A stretch of DNA of 64,000 nt from Acephala macrosclerotiorum (GCA_014904845.1 MU119476.1:1-64000), one strand, 5' to 3'. Counted from the stretch's first letter, positions 37,936 to 50,565 are shown. Notes: generated from the letters alone by a model not told the origin. Translations and numbers: made by a program.

Positions 37936-38550
37936 TTCGTGGCAAATGTAGTGGCCTGTACAGACCCCAGAGTAACTCCGGAGGAGTTTCTAGGCATGAG
38001 TACGGATGCAGGTAACAGTATGTCGCTTAAACCCCTTTCATTCACAACATTAGCTGATCTTGAGGAGAGGCAACAATTGTCCGAGTGGCAGGAGGCAGAG
38101 TCGAGGCAGCTATGAGCACACTTCTTGTGCTATCTGCTGTTGGTAATGCGGGGAAGAAGGGTACTATTATCGTAATCCATCATTCGGATTGTGGGCTCGC
38201 CACTGTCAGTGATCATGATATCAGGAAAACGCTGCTTGACAGTGTTGATCGAAAGGCGAAGGATTACGCAGAGATGCTATTGAGAGACACTGAGTTTGGA
38301 AGTATTCAGAGGTAGAATCCACGTACCATGGACAAATGAATACACAGGCTAATGAAATGAAATGTGTAGTCCCGAGGCGAGCTTGAAGGAGGACGTAAAA
38401 CAACTAAGAGATAGTCCATTCTTCAGAGATATGCAAATCTACGGGCTGATGCAGAATACCGTAAGTGGAATTCTGGAAGTATTATTCACCCCACGAACTC
38501 GGATACACTTCGAGATGCCTTCAAAGGGTTCAAGGAATATGGAAGAATAG
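37936..38550 (+). pseudogene. 5'-truncated beta-carbonic anhydrase
   Basis: Three spliceable segments (37936-38011, 38065-38311 and 38370-38550) join in phase and encode the catalytic core of a beta-class carbonic anhydrase (CO2 to bicarbonate). The zinc ligands and the Asp-Arg dyad are present: CTDPRVTPEEFLGM, then AGGRVEAAMSTLLVLSAVG, then HHSDCGL (His-x-x-Cys). The end reads QIYGLMQN and VSGILEVLF. No start codon exists: two in-frame TGA codons lie immediately upstream, and the roughly 40 N-terminal residues usual for the family are missing. Either the gene lost its 5' exon or that exon lies further upstream unrecognised. The AATGTAG just before the Cys codon could serve as an acceptor. 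Confidence 0.7.
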
Positions 38551-40634
38551 GCTGTAGATTCAGGGGTTGGAAGAAGCGTTGCTAGCTTGGTAGAAGGCTA
38601 GAAATGGGAAGCTCCTCGAGAGATGTGCCTCACCAGATGGGGAAGATGGGACAAGTGAGTCAAGATGCTCAGCAAAACGCGGATGCGCAGCCAGACCGCC
38701 CCTGCTCCAACCTATTCGGCGAGAGGGTCTCTACTTTCTAGGTACCACACTTCAAGAGATTCAACTTAAGTTCTATTCCAACTTCAATTCGACAACTTTC
38801 GCCTTACAACGCCTTTTGCGGTGCTACCAAACTCGCAAACACTGTTGCCACGCTCTGCAGTACCGACAGACCTACAGCCAGGACGAAAGATAAGTTTGCC
38901 TCGAAGCAAGTATATTCTGAAACAAGTATACTTTAACATAGGCGTACCTTGAGGTAGTTGTAGCTGAGGTAGGCGTGTTATGTTTCGAGACAAGTGTGGC
39001 TTGACATAGGCGTGGCTTGTGTCGTGAAGCAGGGGCGCCTTAAGTTGGTGTGTAGCCAACAGATTGTAGCTCTTTCTTCTTCAATTTCGACTCCGCCATA
39101 AAATCCATGCTAATTTTTCATCATCTTCACGCATTCATCTTACTCAGTCCTCTACTAATTTGCCCTACGGCTTATTGTCTAAGACAATGCACAATGAATC
39201 CGTCTCTCTAGGACAATGATGTTATTGCTAACGCCTTCAATCCACAACTGTTTCACCTCACACCTGCCCACCTTACACCTGCTTCAAGTTACAATGGCAT
39301 CACCACTTATCTTAGAAGCTCTGCACGGTGGGTAGATATTGACCGCCTCATTTCCACTTTCGAAGAACTTTCGATGTCAACACTCTGCCCCTCTCCCTCC
39401 TCCTTGGTCCTCAGCAGTAGATGCTTCGACAAAGGTCGAATTTTCCGCCTGGAACATTCGCGACAGTCTTACACAGGAAACAACGCCCAGCTATTTTAGA
39501 TATTCAGACGAGCCGATATCAAAGGGGATATGGAGGTGGCAATCATAGACCACGAGCGCCTCATGCGGAAAGATTACAGAGTGTACTAGAATTCTAGGGA
39601 TCTCTCTCTACTCATTGCTTCTCGCCCACGAAATTTAGGTGTGTAGTCAACATGCCGTAAAAGACAATTGCCAGCCCCCCAGACAACAAGTCCAAACACC
39701 ACCCCAATGTATTCCAAAGCTCTTCCTACTCCCGAGTATTTTCAACCCCCCGCAAGTGCTCGCAACATCCTCCAAGTTATCCTTCTTTGCCGCCGCCGTT
39801 GCCACAGAAGGAGACCGAGCAGGCTGTCTGCGTGCAATGCTGCTGTTGAAGCAGTCAGCTGCAAGGCTTGATGATGGTATCAATGTTCAGGAAGGGCTGG
39901 GACATTGTCTACCCGAAATGATTGCATGATGAACGGCCAGACCCTCTTCGAGAGAAGAACTGGGACCGTCGACGAGGTCGGTCGTTGGTGTGGTTTGCAA
40001 CCATAATCTATAAGAGCGATTGAACTAATAACTCCGAGTAGGTTTTAAAACAAATCGAGGTTTAGGGTTGAATCTAAAAAGGAAAGTTTATAGCATTATA
40101 AATACATAGAGAGGGGGGGGGAGCTCTCGGATATATTGGGATGTTGTTTGGATTTGGTTTTGGGCGGCTTGTTTTTGAAGGTTGCCATTTTGTACACAGG
40201 CATTCTGCACTGGAGAGCCCGGCTGGTGACACTTTTCTTTGCGCGTTAGACTTGGCTTTTTTTTGGTGTTTCATAGCTGGAAAGTGGTGCTAAACACGAG
40301 CTCTCACTGAATAAAGCTTTTGCCTTCAGATCAAATCGGTTTGAATTGAGCACCCTGGTTCTGGAATATGATGTCTCTCATGGTAGTGCTATTTGCGCTT
40401 GCAATTGGTGTTGTGGAGTCAACGTCTTTCTCTGTTGTTGGATCAGTTGGGCGTTAATCTAAGATTCGTAGCGAGAGTAGAATACAAGTGAGATTTCTGG
40501 TATGTATTTTCCAAACCTGATATTGCCGAACTCCCCGCTGTCTATAAACCCCAACTCCATACTCCATACGTACTCCCTGCAATATTGGCTCGTCCCAATG
40601 TTCTAGAAGAGCTGGGATATTTCCCTGCCCGAAA
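38551..40634. other. Gene-poor spacer with a degenerate minisatellite
   Basis: No gene is recognised. A degenerate repeat of about 37 bases occurs at 38918-38954 and 38986-39022 (core ACATAGGCGT, preceded by ACAAGT), with weaker neighbouring copies. Confidence 0.5.
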
Positions 40635-41342
40635 CTACCGCATTACTGGTGGCCTGGCTTCTTTATTCCATTTCACCCTGCTCCTGACCCACTCCACTGC
40701 TTCCTTAACACCCGTTCCCGTCAATGCACTCACTGGCAGCACTCTACTATCCCTTATACTGCTTCCCTTCTCTCCCTCGAAAACCTTCTTCACCAACCCC
40801 TCCTTTATCCTGACGACCTCCACACAATCCTCTCTGTCCTGCTTGTTCGCTAGCACTAACAAGGGCACCCCCTCCGTCTCGCTATGTTGCAGCACATCCT
40901 CCAACACCAGCCTACACTCCTCCAACCGTCCACTGTTATCGTGTTCCAGGTTCCCGTCTCCGATATCAGTGCTATCGATCACGAAGACGATCGCGTGGCA
41001 GGATTGATAGTATGACTGCCAGAGCTTTCGCAGACTGTGCTGCCCGCCAACATCCCACATCTTGAGATACATATCTGGTAGTGTGACGGTTGTGACATTC
41101 TGACCAACGGTTGGTACGGTTTTCAGTTTCGGGGCTGGGTTCGAGGGTAGGAAGAGGGATTTGACCTGCTCGTGAAAGGTCGTTTTACCCGCATTGTCGA
41201 GGCCAAGAAGGAGGACCGAGTATTCTATTCTTGATTAGCGTCTGCTATTGTCTACAATAGCTGCGGGAAGTGAAGTGAGGTGCAGAAGGTTACCTTCTTT
41301 GCTTGTAGCGTATAGATACAATCCTTTGGCTAGGTGATACAT
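40635..41342 (-). CDS. Arl3/ARFRP1-type Arf-like GTPase
   Basis: This small GTPase acts at the trans-Golgi, where yeast Arl3 recruits Arl1. Exons are 41342-41294 and 41224-40635 (212 aa). The N-terminus MYHLAKGLYLYATSKEEYS resembles Arl3/ARFRP1, whose bulky second residue is an N-acetylation target instead of the myristoylated Gly2 of Arf. G1 is GLDNAGKT at residues 24-31, switch I contains TVPTVGQN, G3 is WDVGGQH, G4 is NKQD and G5 is SAL. Relative to Arf there is a small insertion after IDSTD (IGDGNLEHDNSG). The acceptor GAATAG, not the earlier AATCAAG, must be used to avoid a stop. Confidence 0.9.
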
Positions 41343-44300
41343 CCTCGCAGATTCTATCGCCGTGAATTGTATGGCAAGCTAAGCTCTGAATGCTGTGTCG
41401 TCTTCATGGACCTTGTGTTTGATGTTCAGTCAAGGTGTCAACTGATGTGAGACAGACTTGAGGTGGGAAAGACCCTTGCGTTGCTGCAAGGCTGAGGCTA
41501 GTGTCTCCCTTATTCACACTAGCGCAGAGCCTCAAAAGTGGGACAGTCCCAAAAAAGCGGCACCCCCGACCCGAAGTCCAAGCAGCTGGGAATATTAGAA
41601 AGCCTTCAAGTCTTTCAATATTGAGAAAGTGAAGTCTCACGCCTTTTTCAAGCATTTCTAGAAGTTCACTGTATAGTACCTTGGGATCTGAGACATTGCA
41701 TTGCTCCCATTCCCAGCTCTCCAGAACTTCGTGTGCCGCTTTTACTCGACGTCGAGCGGCTCAGTGGGAGAACATGATCAGTAGTACTGTACAAATATCA
41801 GCATTACTAGGCTTCCAAGAAGCCGGCGACATTACGCACAAAAAAATTGTTCCCAGTTCCCCGAGCCAACAATCTGGAGCCATTTACTCCTTGTAGTCTA
41901 CTGAATTCAGTGTTTTGATCTGGATTCTGAGATTTTTGAAATTTTCATGCACCAAGTCAATTTCCTCTAATGCCATGCATGCATCATTTCGAGCACTCCC
42001 GGATATCGCTTTCTAGTTTTCAAGAGTCTCCAATGTCTCCCACGTTCTGGGTGATTCAAAAGGGGGTTCATATACAATTACAGTAGTATCTGGTTCACAA
42101 GTATTCAATCTTATATTTGACTTGTTTGAGAGGAGACGAAACAAATAGCAAAGTCCCAAGGGAAGGAAAGACAGAGATGCACTTTTACATTAATGGCGAG
42201 AAGAAGCTGCACTACTGTCGATCCTGCGGAGAAGTAGCGGAAGAGTCTACTTGGCTCTATAAATTGAAGCGTCAGAACTGACGGGATGTGCCTCTCCTTG
42301 GTACGCACGAATGTCCCCAAAATTCAGGAAAATCGTACCTTGTTTTTCACGCATCTACTTCAAGGTCGGAATCGCATCCCCGCTAAGTTTTACTTTCTCT
42401 GCAGTCTCACTATAGATCTGCCACCATTGCAACAGGAATCCAAGAGTCTGGACTGGTCCCTCAGGGGCCGAGCCTACGTCCTTAATATCGTCACGCATGG
42501 CACACTTCCCGGGGGCTCAGAGAAGCTTGGATTTGTGTTCTAGTATGATTTTGACAGCAATTGAAAATGAATTCATACGCAGTTAGTCTAGAAGATCAAA
42601 TCTGGGAATTGAGTGGAAGTCCAGACCAACTTGCTCCTCCTCTTGCTGCTCAATCCATCGAGTTGAAGTTGAAGTTGAGGTGAGGCTAGCGGCTTTTGGT
42701 GGTCGTCTTCAGATAGGGAGAGAGCGGGTATATATGCCTCAAAATGTGGAATTGTGGCAGGTATCAAGTGTCCATCGTCAACGCTTTCAATATCCCAGTC
42801 TTGCTGGGGCTTTGTAGGCACGATCTCGTTCTGAAAGGACTTTGATTAGATCAGATGCGCATTCTAGCCCAGTCCCGTCTAGCCTGAGGCTAGGCGAAGT
42901 CGGGATATTGAGAACACTTTCCATCTTGGCTTCTGGTAAATATATCCATTACTCGATTTCCCAGCCCCACCTAGAATTTTTGAGCCCACAATCTGTCACA
43001 TGTCCAGATCATTAAAACTGTCTTTCATAGAAGTCTTGAAAGCGATAATGTCATGGCCACTGGCAGCTCAGGTCGTATTGAAAGCTCTGGCTTTCGAAAT
43101 GGCAGCGAAACAAAACCTTTCATACTGATATACCTCGATTTTTGGTAGATTGGCCCTCTTGTCGAGCATAGCCTAAAGCATGTTCAAAGACCGCCAGAAA
43201 TGGAGGATATCTCCGTTTTGGAATTTGTCGAATTTCAAAACTTCGAATGTCCCACCATTTTGGTGCTTTATAAACGCACATGTTGAATTCATTTTGCTCA
43301 TCACTTTGCTCTTTACACTTTGACGACTTGTCTGCCATCGCGTTATGACAACCTAGACCAAGTTCTTGGCTCCTCCAAAAATGTACTTGTGGGTACAATA
43401 TTAGTGTAGTAGTCACGTGCAGAACTAGGCTGCATTGGGACTAGCCCAATTGCGCTAGAGTTGAGGTTATATCTCTCAACTTTTGCACAACTTCTAGAGA
43501 ATGAACCACTTTATACGCATACTAAGAACCAAGAGTCTTACGTGCGTCCTTTGTTTTCCCCTATTCGAATAGGCATCCCCTGGTGATACCAACAGTACTA
43601 ATGGTTGTGACGCATTATAACTTTTCATTTGCACTCTATATGATAGAAAATACCTCGTTATGCGTCGTTACCTTTTCCGAGATCTTTTTCCTAGTGTTCA
43701 TGATGTTACCGCTTTCCGGGTACATTCAAATCCTCTCGATTTAAAAATTGATGCATCCAAAAACAGTAGCCCATCTTGTTGATGGAATATTTCTAGGATA
43801 GTAGCCATCAGATTTCTCGGATGGCCTTGGGATATATCTGTATACAAAGGCTGGGCAAGAACCCCCATCAGCAAGCATTCTCAGCACGCCGCACTTCGGC
43901 CTCAGGAATTGCAATAGAGATGGTCGAATGACCTACTACTTTTAGTACGTACAGTCTACGCTGGCGAGTGCATTTGCATCTGCTGATTTGCGAGAGCTCC
44001 GGATCCGGTGGTCACTACGCAGGGAACAAAGACGTTTATAAATAGGACCCAAATTCCAAGTCTAATATATGAGGATCGGAAGTTGTGAAGCTCAGAGGTG
44101 TTTCACTTGGGAATTAATCTGTTTGTCCTCAAAATCAATCATCCAGGTTTTCTGGAATACTGAAATAAGGAAAACGGCATTCTGAATGGAAGAGTCCAAG
44201 CTGGAGTCCGCTCGGAAGAAATCAAGGCATCTTAGCGGAAATCCAATGTTCCAATAGTATCAGGAGATTCGAAACCCAGAACGAGGCATTTCCGAAATTT

Positions 44301-45600
44301 CGGTTTCAAAGAACCGCAAATAAAAATTTCGAATGCGCTCTCAAATTATCTTTTGGTGCGAGATAGCATGAGCATTGAAACTTCTCTTCCTCAGAGCATG
44401 AAAAGGCTGAGTTCGGCAGTCGTTAGTCACGTGAAATATCTAAGGCTAATATATACGGTCAAAGCAATGTCGTAGGTTGCTTTTCGATAGGTATCGCTTC
44501 TTGTGTTTGCATTTGTGGGAATAGACAGACAAATCCACCCACCCTCCCTGCCTGTTGATCAATTTCTTGATCTTCTGTATTCGAGAGACGTCGTTTCCTT
44601 TGCTTCGAAGACACCGGCATCTCTTTCGATAAATGAATCTCCTTGATATGGTTTACAAGCTCTCTTGGGCCATCACAGGACTCATGGCAGCAAGGGTCGG
44701 GGCAGTCTTAGATCGACATTTTGATGTCATGCTATGCTGGCGAAATATTGAATAGCTACCTGGGTACGGAAGCTGAGGAGTGATAAAGGAAGTCTTTGAT
44801 GGGAATGGAGGCAATAATATATTGAAGGAGGGGTTGCATCAATTTACGGTTTTATTGCGGTTGCGAGCAAAAGGTGTCAGTTATTTGCCGAGGGTGGTTT
44901 TTGCGACCAAACCCCTACCAAACCCTTACCAGCGCGTGGGACATTTACTTGCAGCTACCAACATGTAAGGGCACGCGATCCCTTGCCTAGCGCGGCTTCA
45001 ACCTCTGGGCTATCTCAAGGCTATCAGCTGTTGCTAATTCTATCAATTATGGCTATCTAGCTACTGTCTACATATACAGTTAAGAAAAGACAGGTTTTTT
45101 TTTTTTTTTTTTTTCTAAAAGCAAGGACATCAACTTGTTGCAACCAATTTCATTGGACACTGTTTATATATAAATTTCTTGGTCCACGTGGCTCAGTGCG
45201 ATTCCAATGCAGTGTCCGACAAAGTCACATGTACACTCCTCCCGTCCAATCCACCACGGTTGCGCCTTCCACTTCTCTCCGACCTTCACCCTCCTCCCCA
45301 ACTTTCACTTGTGTATGGTCCGTATTTATCACTTGCTGACATTCTGGATTGTGATGTGGTTCCCGGCATCATCTTCATAGACAGTGGTGAAGTGGGGATA
45401 CGAATCCTTCTAGCCTAGATGCTCAGTTTCGCTAGATTCTGGGTCAGCGCTCCATGTCTAGATACAAGTGGTAACTCACGTCATGATGGCTGTCGTGACA
45501 TTAGCTGGTACATCGGCCTGCTCCATAGCTTTGACGAAATCTTCTTTCACGCTCGTCGCGAGGGTCCAACGTTCCCAAGATTCGGTCTTGGTTGCATACT
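41343..45600. other. Large gene-poor region
   Basis: About 4.3 kb contains no supportable gene. It holds loose copies of the dispersed short repeat (41583 and 42870) and a 20-base T run at 45095-45114. Many stops occur in all frames. Confidence 0.5.
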
Positions 45601-45619
45601 AGAGGGTGAGTGATCGACT

Positions 45620-46820
45620 GGAAATCATGGGAGGGGAGACTCTAAGGCGGCAGCAATCAGGGCATGAGAAAGGTTCGTCGAACTTCCGGACATCTATGTG
45701 CCGTATCCTATGATGCCTGTTTCAAAAAACTCCGTTGGGAAAACTCCTTCGGACACAGGAGGCAGGTCGGCTTCTCCAACCCAGCTTCCTGCCCTAGCGA
45801 GGTCGGCTTTGGTTCCTAGCCTTCGGTGGAACCCGGCGCAGGGGTTCCAGCTTTCGTTATACGCGTCCATTTCTTCTTGTCCGTGTAACACACGAGCCAT
45901 TCCATCGGCTTTTGCGAGCGTTCAAAATCGTGGTCGTCCAATGGGAACCCTTCTAAGCCAATCTCGCAGTTCTCGCAGTGCTGTGACTTTTTCAAGTGGC
46001 GTCTTGCACTCGGTAATGCTCTGATCGTTCTCGATGCTGAGACTAGCGTTGGCCTCTTCAAGCGCCGTCTTTGCCTTTGCAAGTGCCTTCTTGCGCTCGG
46101 CAACGTCCCCACGGTTCTCGATGCTGCGCTTTTGCTCATCCGTTGGGTCGATCTGCTTGGACACATCGCGGAAGAAGTGGAACAGGGGATCGTCCGATGG
46201 ACCAGCAAAGTCTCCATACCGCTTTTTTAAAAAGTCTCCATGTACAAATTCCGTCTGGTAGTTTTTTTTTTTTCAAACACCTCGTTTGAGTGGCTCATCC
46301 AGAAATTGCGCAGGCCGACGTCACGGAGCGTACGGAGAGTAAGAAGCGGTTTGACTTGAAAGAGGGGCATGATACATACCATCAAGCTCGATACCAGCAC
46401 CAACTCGAAAAGCGTAAAGACGCGCAAATACACAGAATCCAGCCACAAGGGACGTGTTGAAAGTGTCAGCAAAATGTTGTGACTGACATAAGGAATATCT
46501 CCTGCTCGAGCACGTCGTCTTTCCAATCGAGCGGAACGTAATTAACGTCTTCGAGGTTAGGCTTGTGAAGAAGCTGGTCGGCTGATTCGAAACCGGTTTT
46601 GAAGGCGCTAGAGTGAATGGCACACACGGCAACGATGTGGGTGAGGCAGAACAGTGGCAAGGGTAGAAGCGGTATGGAGAACTGAAACTTTTCACCTCTC
46701 TTATGCTTCAAAGCGTTCTGTCTTAGCTTGTTCCGCCATATGGCGGGAGTAGATATGTCAAGAAAGCCTCGTTCGCGGTTCACCCCTTCAACCCCTCCAC
46801 TGTCAATGCCCACTTGGCCA
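45620..46820 (-). pseudogene. Decayed DUF3435/C2H2-finger gene (tyrosine-recombinase-like)
   Basis: Fragments on the minus strand resemble fungal DUF3435 (so-called FluG-domain) proteins, which carry a tyrosine-recombinase fold and often C2H2 fingers. In order: LEDVNYVPLDWKDDVLEQEI (about 46555), ADTFNTSLVAGFCVFARLYA leading into FRVGAGIELDG (about 46400-46470; candidate catalytic Arg), WMSHSNEVFEKNYQ (about 46275; candidate His-x and Tyr), DDPLFHFFRDVSKQIDPTDE (about 46180), a helical Glu/Ala/Lys repeat, and finger remnants CLLCPKEFSQRSF (about 45750) and FSCPDCC (about 45670). Lesions include a frameshift near 46480, a shift in a 12-base A run (46262-46273) and several stops. The family assignment rests on pattern memory only. 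Confidence 0.5.
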
Positions 46821-48026
46821 CTGGCTGATCTATCATCATCACGTTAGGAAAGGTTGTAGCTGAGGTTTAGACTGCCAAAAACGGAGGAAGTCGACGGATG
46901 TGGTTGAAGATTGAGGTTGAAGGTGGAGGTTGTGAAAACGACAGAAACATTGCGGCTCAGCAGGCTAATCGGATCTAGTAATGGTAATTGTACAAGCAGT
47001 GTCAAACCCCGCCACTACTTTTGGTATGTTGTGGAAAACCCCGTGGAACTTGCTCGCCTGATCAAAGTCGTGATGGCATGCTGGCAGGCAAGAACCGTGT
47101 TTTCAGACGTATTTCAAAAATTCTTCTTATCGAAGGTATTCCCTAGCCGTTTTCTAGTCACTACTGGGCTTATTCGTAGCGCCACTGGGCTTTTGAGCAT
47201 CTGCCAGCCATTCTTGAGCCTCTGGGTATGTGTATCCGTGCACACTGGCTTCGGGGTGCCAGCTTGTCTAGGATATCGCGTAGCCGCCAGAGATATTTAT
47301 GCCACTACTTGTCTTATGTCTGCCATTACACCAGCCGCCCAGCTATCCTGCCAGCTCTTCTGCCAGCCCTTTGTTGTCCACACCGGCCTGCCCTGGACCA
47401 CCACCACAGCCACGCTGCGCTCTAAAGGAGATCTCTCTTGTTACACCTCTTCGTGGTACCTTCCATCTTGACCCTTCAATGTTTGATCGTATGTCGAGGT
47501 TCTTTACAGAAGGAAAGAATCAGCAGAGTTGACAGATTGAGCGTATTCTCGGGAGGGGGGTCATCGAGGTCGGCGTAGGAGCCTCAATCTCCCGCATTAT
47601 AAAAATCTTGTACTTGAAACATTTAGATAGTCAAAATTCATACGCGAGGACAGAGTTAAACCATAGGAATGTCTGAAGATGTTGGAGCCAAGGGTTTCTT
47701 TGACCATGAAACGAGTTGATTGATTGAGATCGAAGAAATCTCGCCTGGGATCCCAGGCTACAACATGTCAAAGCCGGTAGATCGTAACACGTGATTATCG
47801 TCATACTTGCAAGTTGCGCCTTCCTCGAGCTGTTTTAGCCTGCCATGAATCTTGGAAGTTGAATGAGCTCTTGCTTCTTGAACTCCAACAGTGTTTGCTA
47901 CCTGACACAAAACGGATGATGTGAGCTTTTACTTTAATGAAGACTTACACGTTGATGACGCTGCCTTCCAGAGAATCGACAATATTTCGAACCGTCGTAG
48001 AGCAAGTATTGCTAAACATCACTGTC
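46821..48026. other. Intergenic, no gene recognised
   Basis: A 186-codon plus-strand frame (46911-47471) is Cys/Leu-rich with no domain I recognise and is not called. The 3' part is the promoter side of the membrane-protein gene. Confidence 0.4.
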
Positions 48027-50565
48027 ATGGCTCCAGTCGAGATTGATGCTCCTCCTAGGCAAGTCTAATCCTCGACTCTATCGATCTATTGATGCCCCAA
48101 GATGCCGGGGAAGTTGGTTTAGGCTTAAGATAATGTCACGTGTGGGATGCGATGCTCCAAGCGGAGGTGATGGGGGCATTCCCACCCTCTCTTTCTTCAA
48201 CTCGTTGGGTTATTCCTCCACAGAAAGCTTTACTTCTTGTTAGAAGCTTTAGGCCGTCGAATCTCCTTGCTAGCTTAATTTGGTTACTGACACGAAACCT
48301 AGTTCATTGCCAACAGTCATCGTAGTCTCACACCTATCAGCAGTGGGTTACATATCGTTCGTGGCTGGACGATCCATATATCGATCGTACATTTCTCTTC
48401 TGCCGTCGTCATCGACTAGGCACCGAGAGCCATTGCGAAAAGGCCATGTGCAGACTTTCTCGATATTGGCTCTGGTGAGCTTGGCATTTGCAGGATACTA
48501 TTCCTCAAGATTTGGCAGCTTGTCATATCGAGTATGGGCTACAGAAAGGGGCGTTGAGCTGCCTGATGGGTATGTAGTGTCGGCACTCTCGACCCGTTCC
48601 CTCAATTTTCGTGCTCGAAGTCAAGGGGGCGGGCCGATGCAAGTCCAGCCAACGCTGGGACACTGGGAATACTGTGTCTCTCATCGAGACTAAAGAGCAC
48701 GACTAACCTTCGAGTAGGCTGTTCGGTGATAGAGGAGCTTTGCGAGGCGGCGAGCATCCCGGGAGGCTTCACGTCGTTAGATGGCTTAGCGACACCCCCT
48801 TCTATAGAGATGCTCTCGAGATCGTCTGTAAGTGGTTTCACATGATTACAAACTTTTTAAACATGATCTTCGGTTTTTGACATACTTGGAAGCGGTGTTC
48901 TGACTTGAATCTCAATATTTAGGTGAGAAGGCACGCCATTTTTGGTGGGGTCAGCAAATCAACCTAGGCCTTATTTCTTGGAGCATGTATCTTGCTCTTG
49001 AAGGACAAAGACGGAACATTTCGAATCTTTGGGCTTTCTTGGCGCTTTCGCAGTTGGTCAGCTTATCGTTCGCGCAGAACTTGTTCTTCGTCGCTGTTCT
49101 CCTCACGCCAGTTCCATTACCTAAGAATGTACGAGAGCTCACGCGAACTTCGGTTCCAGCAACATCAAGCAGGTAATTCAGCTGCCTCTTACGATTGTGC
49201 AGCCTTACTTAACAATGCCAGATACACACGATTCTTGAATAGAGTCGTACCCACAAAGCCGGAGGGCTTCGTCCCGGATCTGAAACTTTATCTCCTACTC
49301 CTGTCTTCGAACTTCATGGCAGTCTTCCTTTTACCATTTGCAGCTAACACAACTTCGTTCATGGCCATGACCCTCCTCTCACGTCTTCTGCCATTCTCGT
49401 TCCTGGCCCTACCGTATGTTATACCTGAGGGCTGGGGCACAAGTAAGTACAAATATCCACAGTCTACATCCATATCCTGGTTGTTACAGGGTTCTGAAGG
49501 GTCAAATAATCTTATCATCCTCAATTTCCTGCTCTTATTGGGACGCTTCCCAGAGGGTCTTGAGATGCAAGTATACATGAACACGGTTTACTGATACTGG
49601 GTTCAGTCCACAGCCACCCTCACGAATCTTACTTTATCTACAGCACGCTCTTCCGAACGATTTCCACCCTTTCAGCAGTCCTGCACCTTAAGTCAACTTT
49701 CCTGGCCCTATTCTACACTCCCGACAGTACATACTATCGACACAGTCTCCTTCACCCATTCAAAGAGGAACATCGGTCGACTTTCGATCGAAGCACCATC
49801 GCATTGGGTCGAGTATTCGGAGCGATTGGTGAACATCCTGCTGTGAGTGCTGTGGGTTGGGATGTCTTGCTTTCAGGCTTGAGTCTTGGAACCTGGGCTG
49901 CCATTCGAAGACTTGAGGCAAATGACATGCTGACGTCGAGCAATCCGTTCATGAAACCAGCTGCAAAAGAAGCTAAGGATGACACGCTATCTATCAGGGA
50001 AGATGGCGAGCCTGAGAGCGAGAAGTAAGCTTCCCCCTTTTCCACGACCCTGAATTGCTGGAGATTGTGGAGATTGGACCGTGGGACATCTAGTCTGTCA
50101 TTGCACCAAACTCCAACAGTTTCCATCATGTCCCATCTTGACGAGCGTCATGATACACTCAAGTCCTACATAACAAGGACCACCGAGCTTGTTCAGCTTT
50201 GCGTTGTTTCGCGAGTTTTTTGCACACCTGTTTTCTCTCAGGGCGTCCAACCAACGTTTAATCTCTGCAGCAGATTCGATTCAGGAAACACCCGTCGCCG
50301 ACCTGGTCGTCCCAAGAAGCACGAGGAGTTCGATGCACTCGCACCAAAGCGTCGTGGTCAGTCAGCCAAGAAAGCCATTGAACTCACGAATGGAGTAGAC
50401 GAAGACGATGCTTCCTACGAACCGACCGAGAGCGAGCAATTAGAAGGAGACGAAGACGCAAAGGAAGATTGGGAGATTGGCGCTTTGGCTTGGGGTGTGC
50501 TAAGTGTTGGAGGGCTGGGAGTTGGGAGTACGAGTGTCTATGGTGCGGAAGTTATTGGAAGGTGA
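48027..50565 (+). CDS. Multipass membrane protein of unknown function
   Basis: Seven exons join in phase: 48027-48058, 48303-48569, 48718-48827, 48923-49172, 49222-49442, 49607-50024 and 50274-50565 (529 aa). The first intron appears to be GC-AG with the textbook donor AG|GCAAGT; the rest are GT-AG. Six to eight hydrophobic segments are visible, including TVIVVSHLSAVGYISFVAG, FSILALVSLAFAGYY, LWAFLALSQLVSLSFAQNLF, LYLLLLSSNFMAVFLLPFA and VGWDVLLSGLSLGTWAAI. The N-terminal loop has LFGDRGALRGG. The C-terminus has a basic RRRPGRPKKH patch, an acidic stretch and a final hydrophobic helix. I do not recognise the family. Intron 5 could be partly retained in frame. The exon 6-7 junction is the least certain. 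Confidence 0.75.
48059..48302 (+). other. GC-AG intron of the membrane-protein gene
   Basis: The donor is AG|GCAAGT and the end is ACTGAC...CCTAG (244 nt). It joins DAPP|SSLPTVIVV in frame. A GT donor that keeps the frame was not seen. Confidence 0.6.

Noticed and set aside
45095..45114. 20-base T run
   Set aside because: Could be the end of a retroposed transcript, but no adjacent gene fragment or target duplication was found.
46911..47471. 186-codon plus-strand frame upstream of the recombinase relic
   Set aside because: Cys/Leu-rich with repeated simple motifs; no family resemblance and no splice context.
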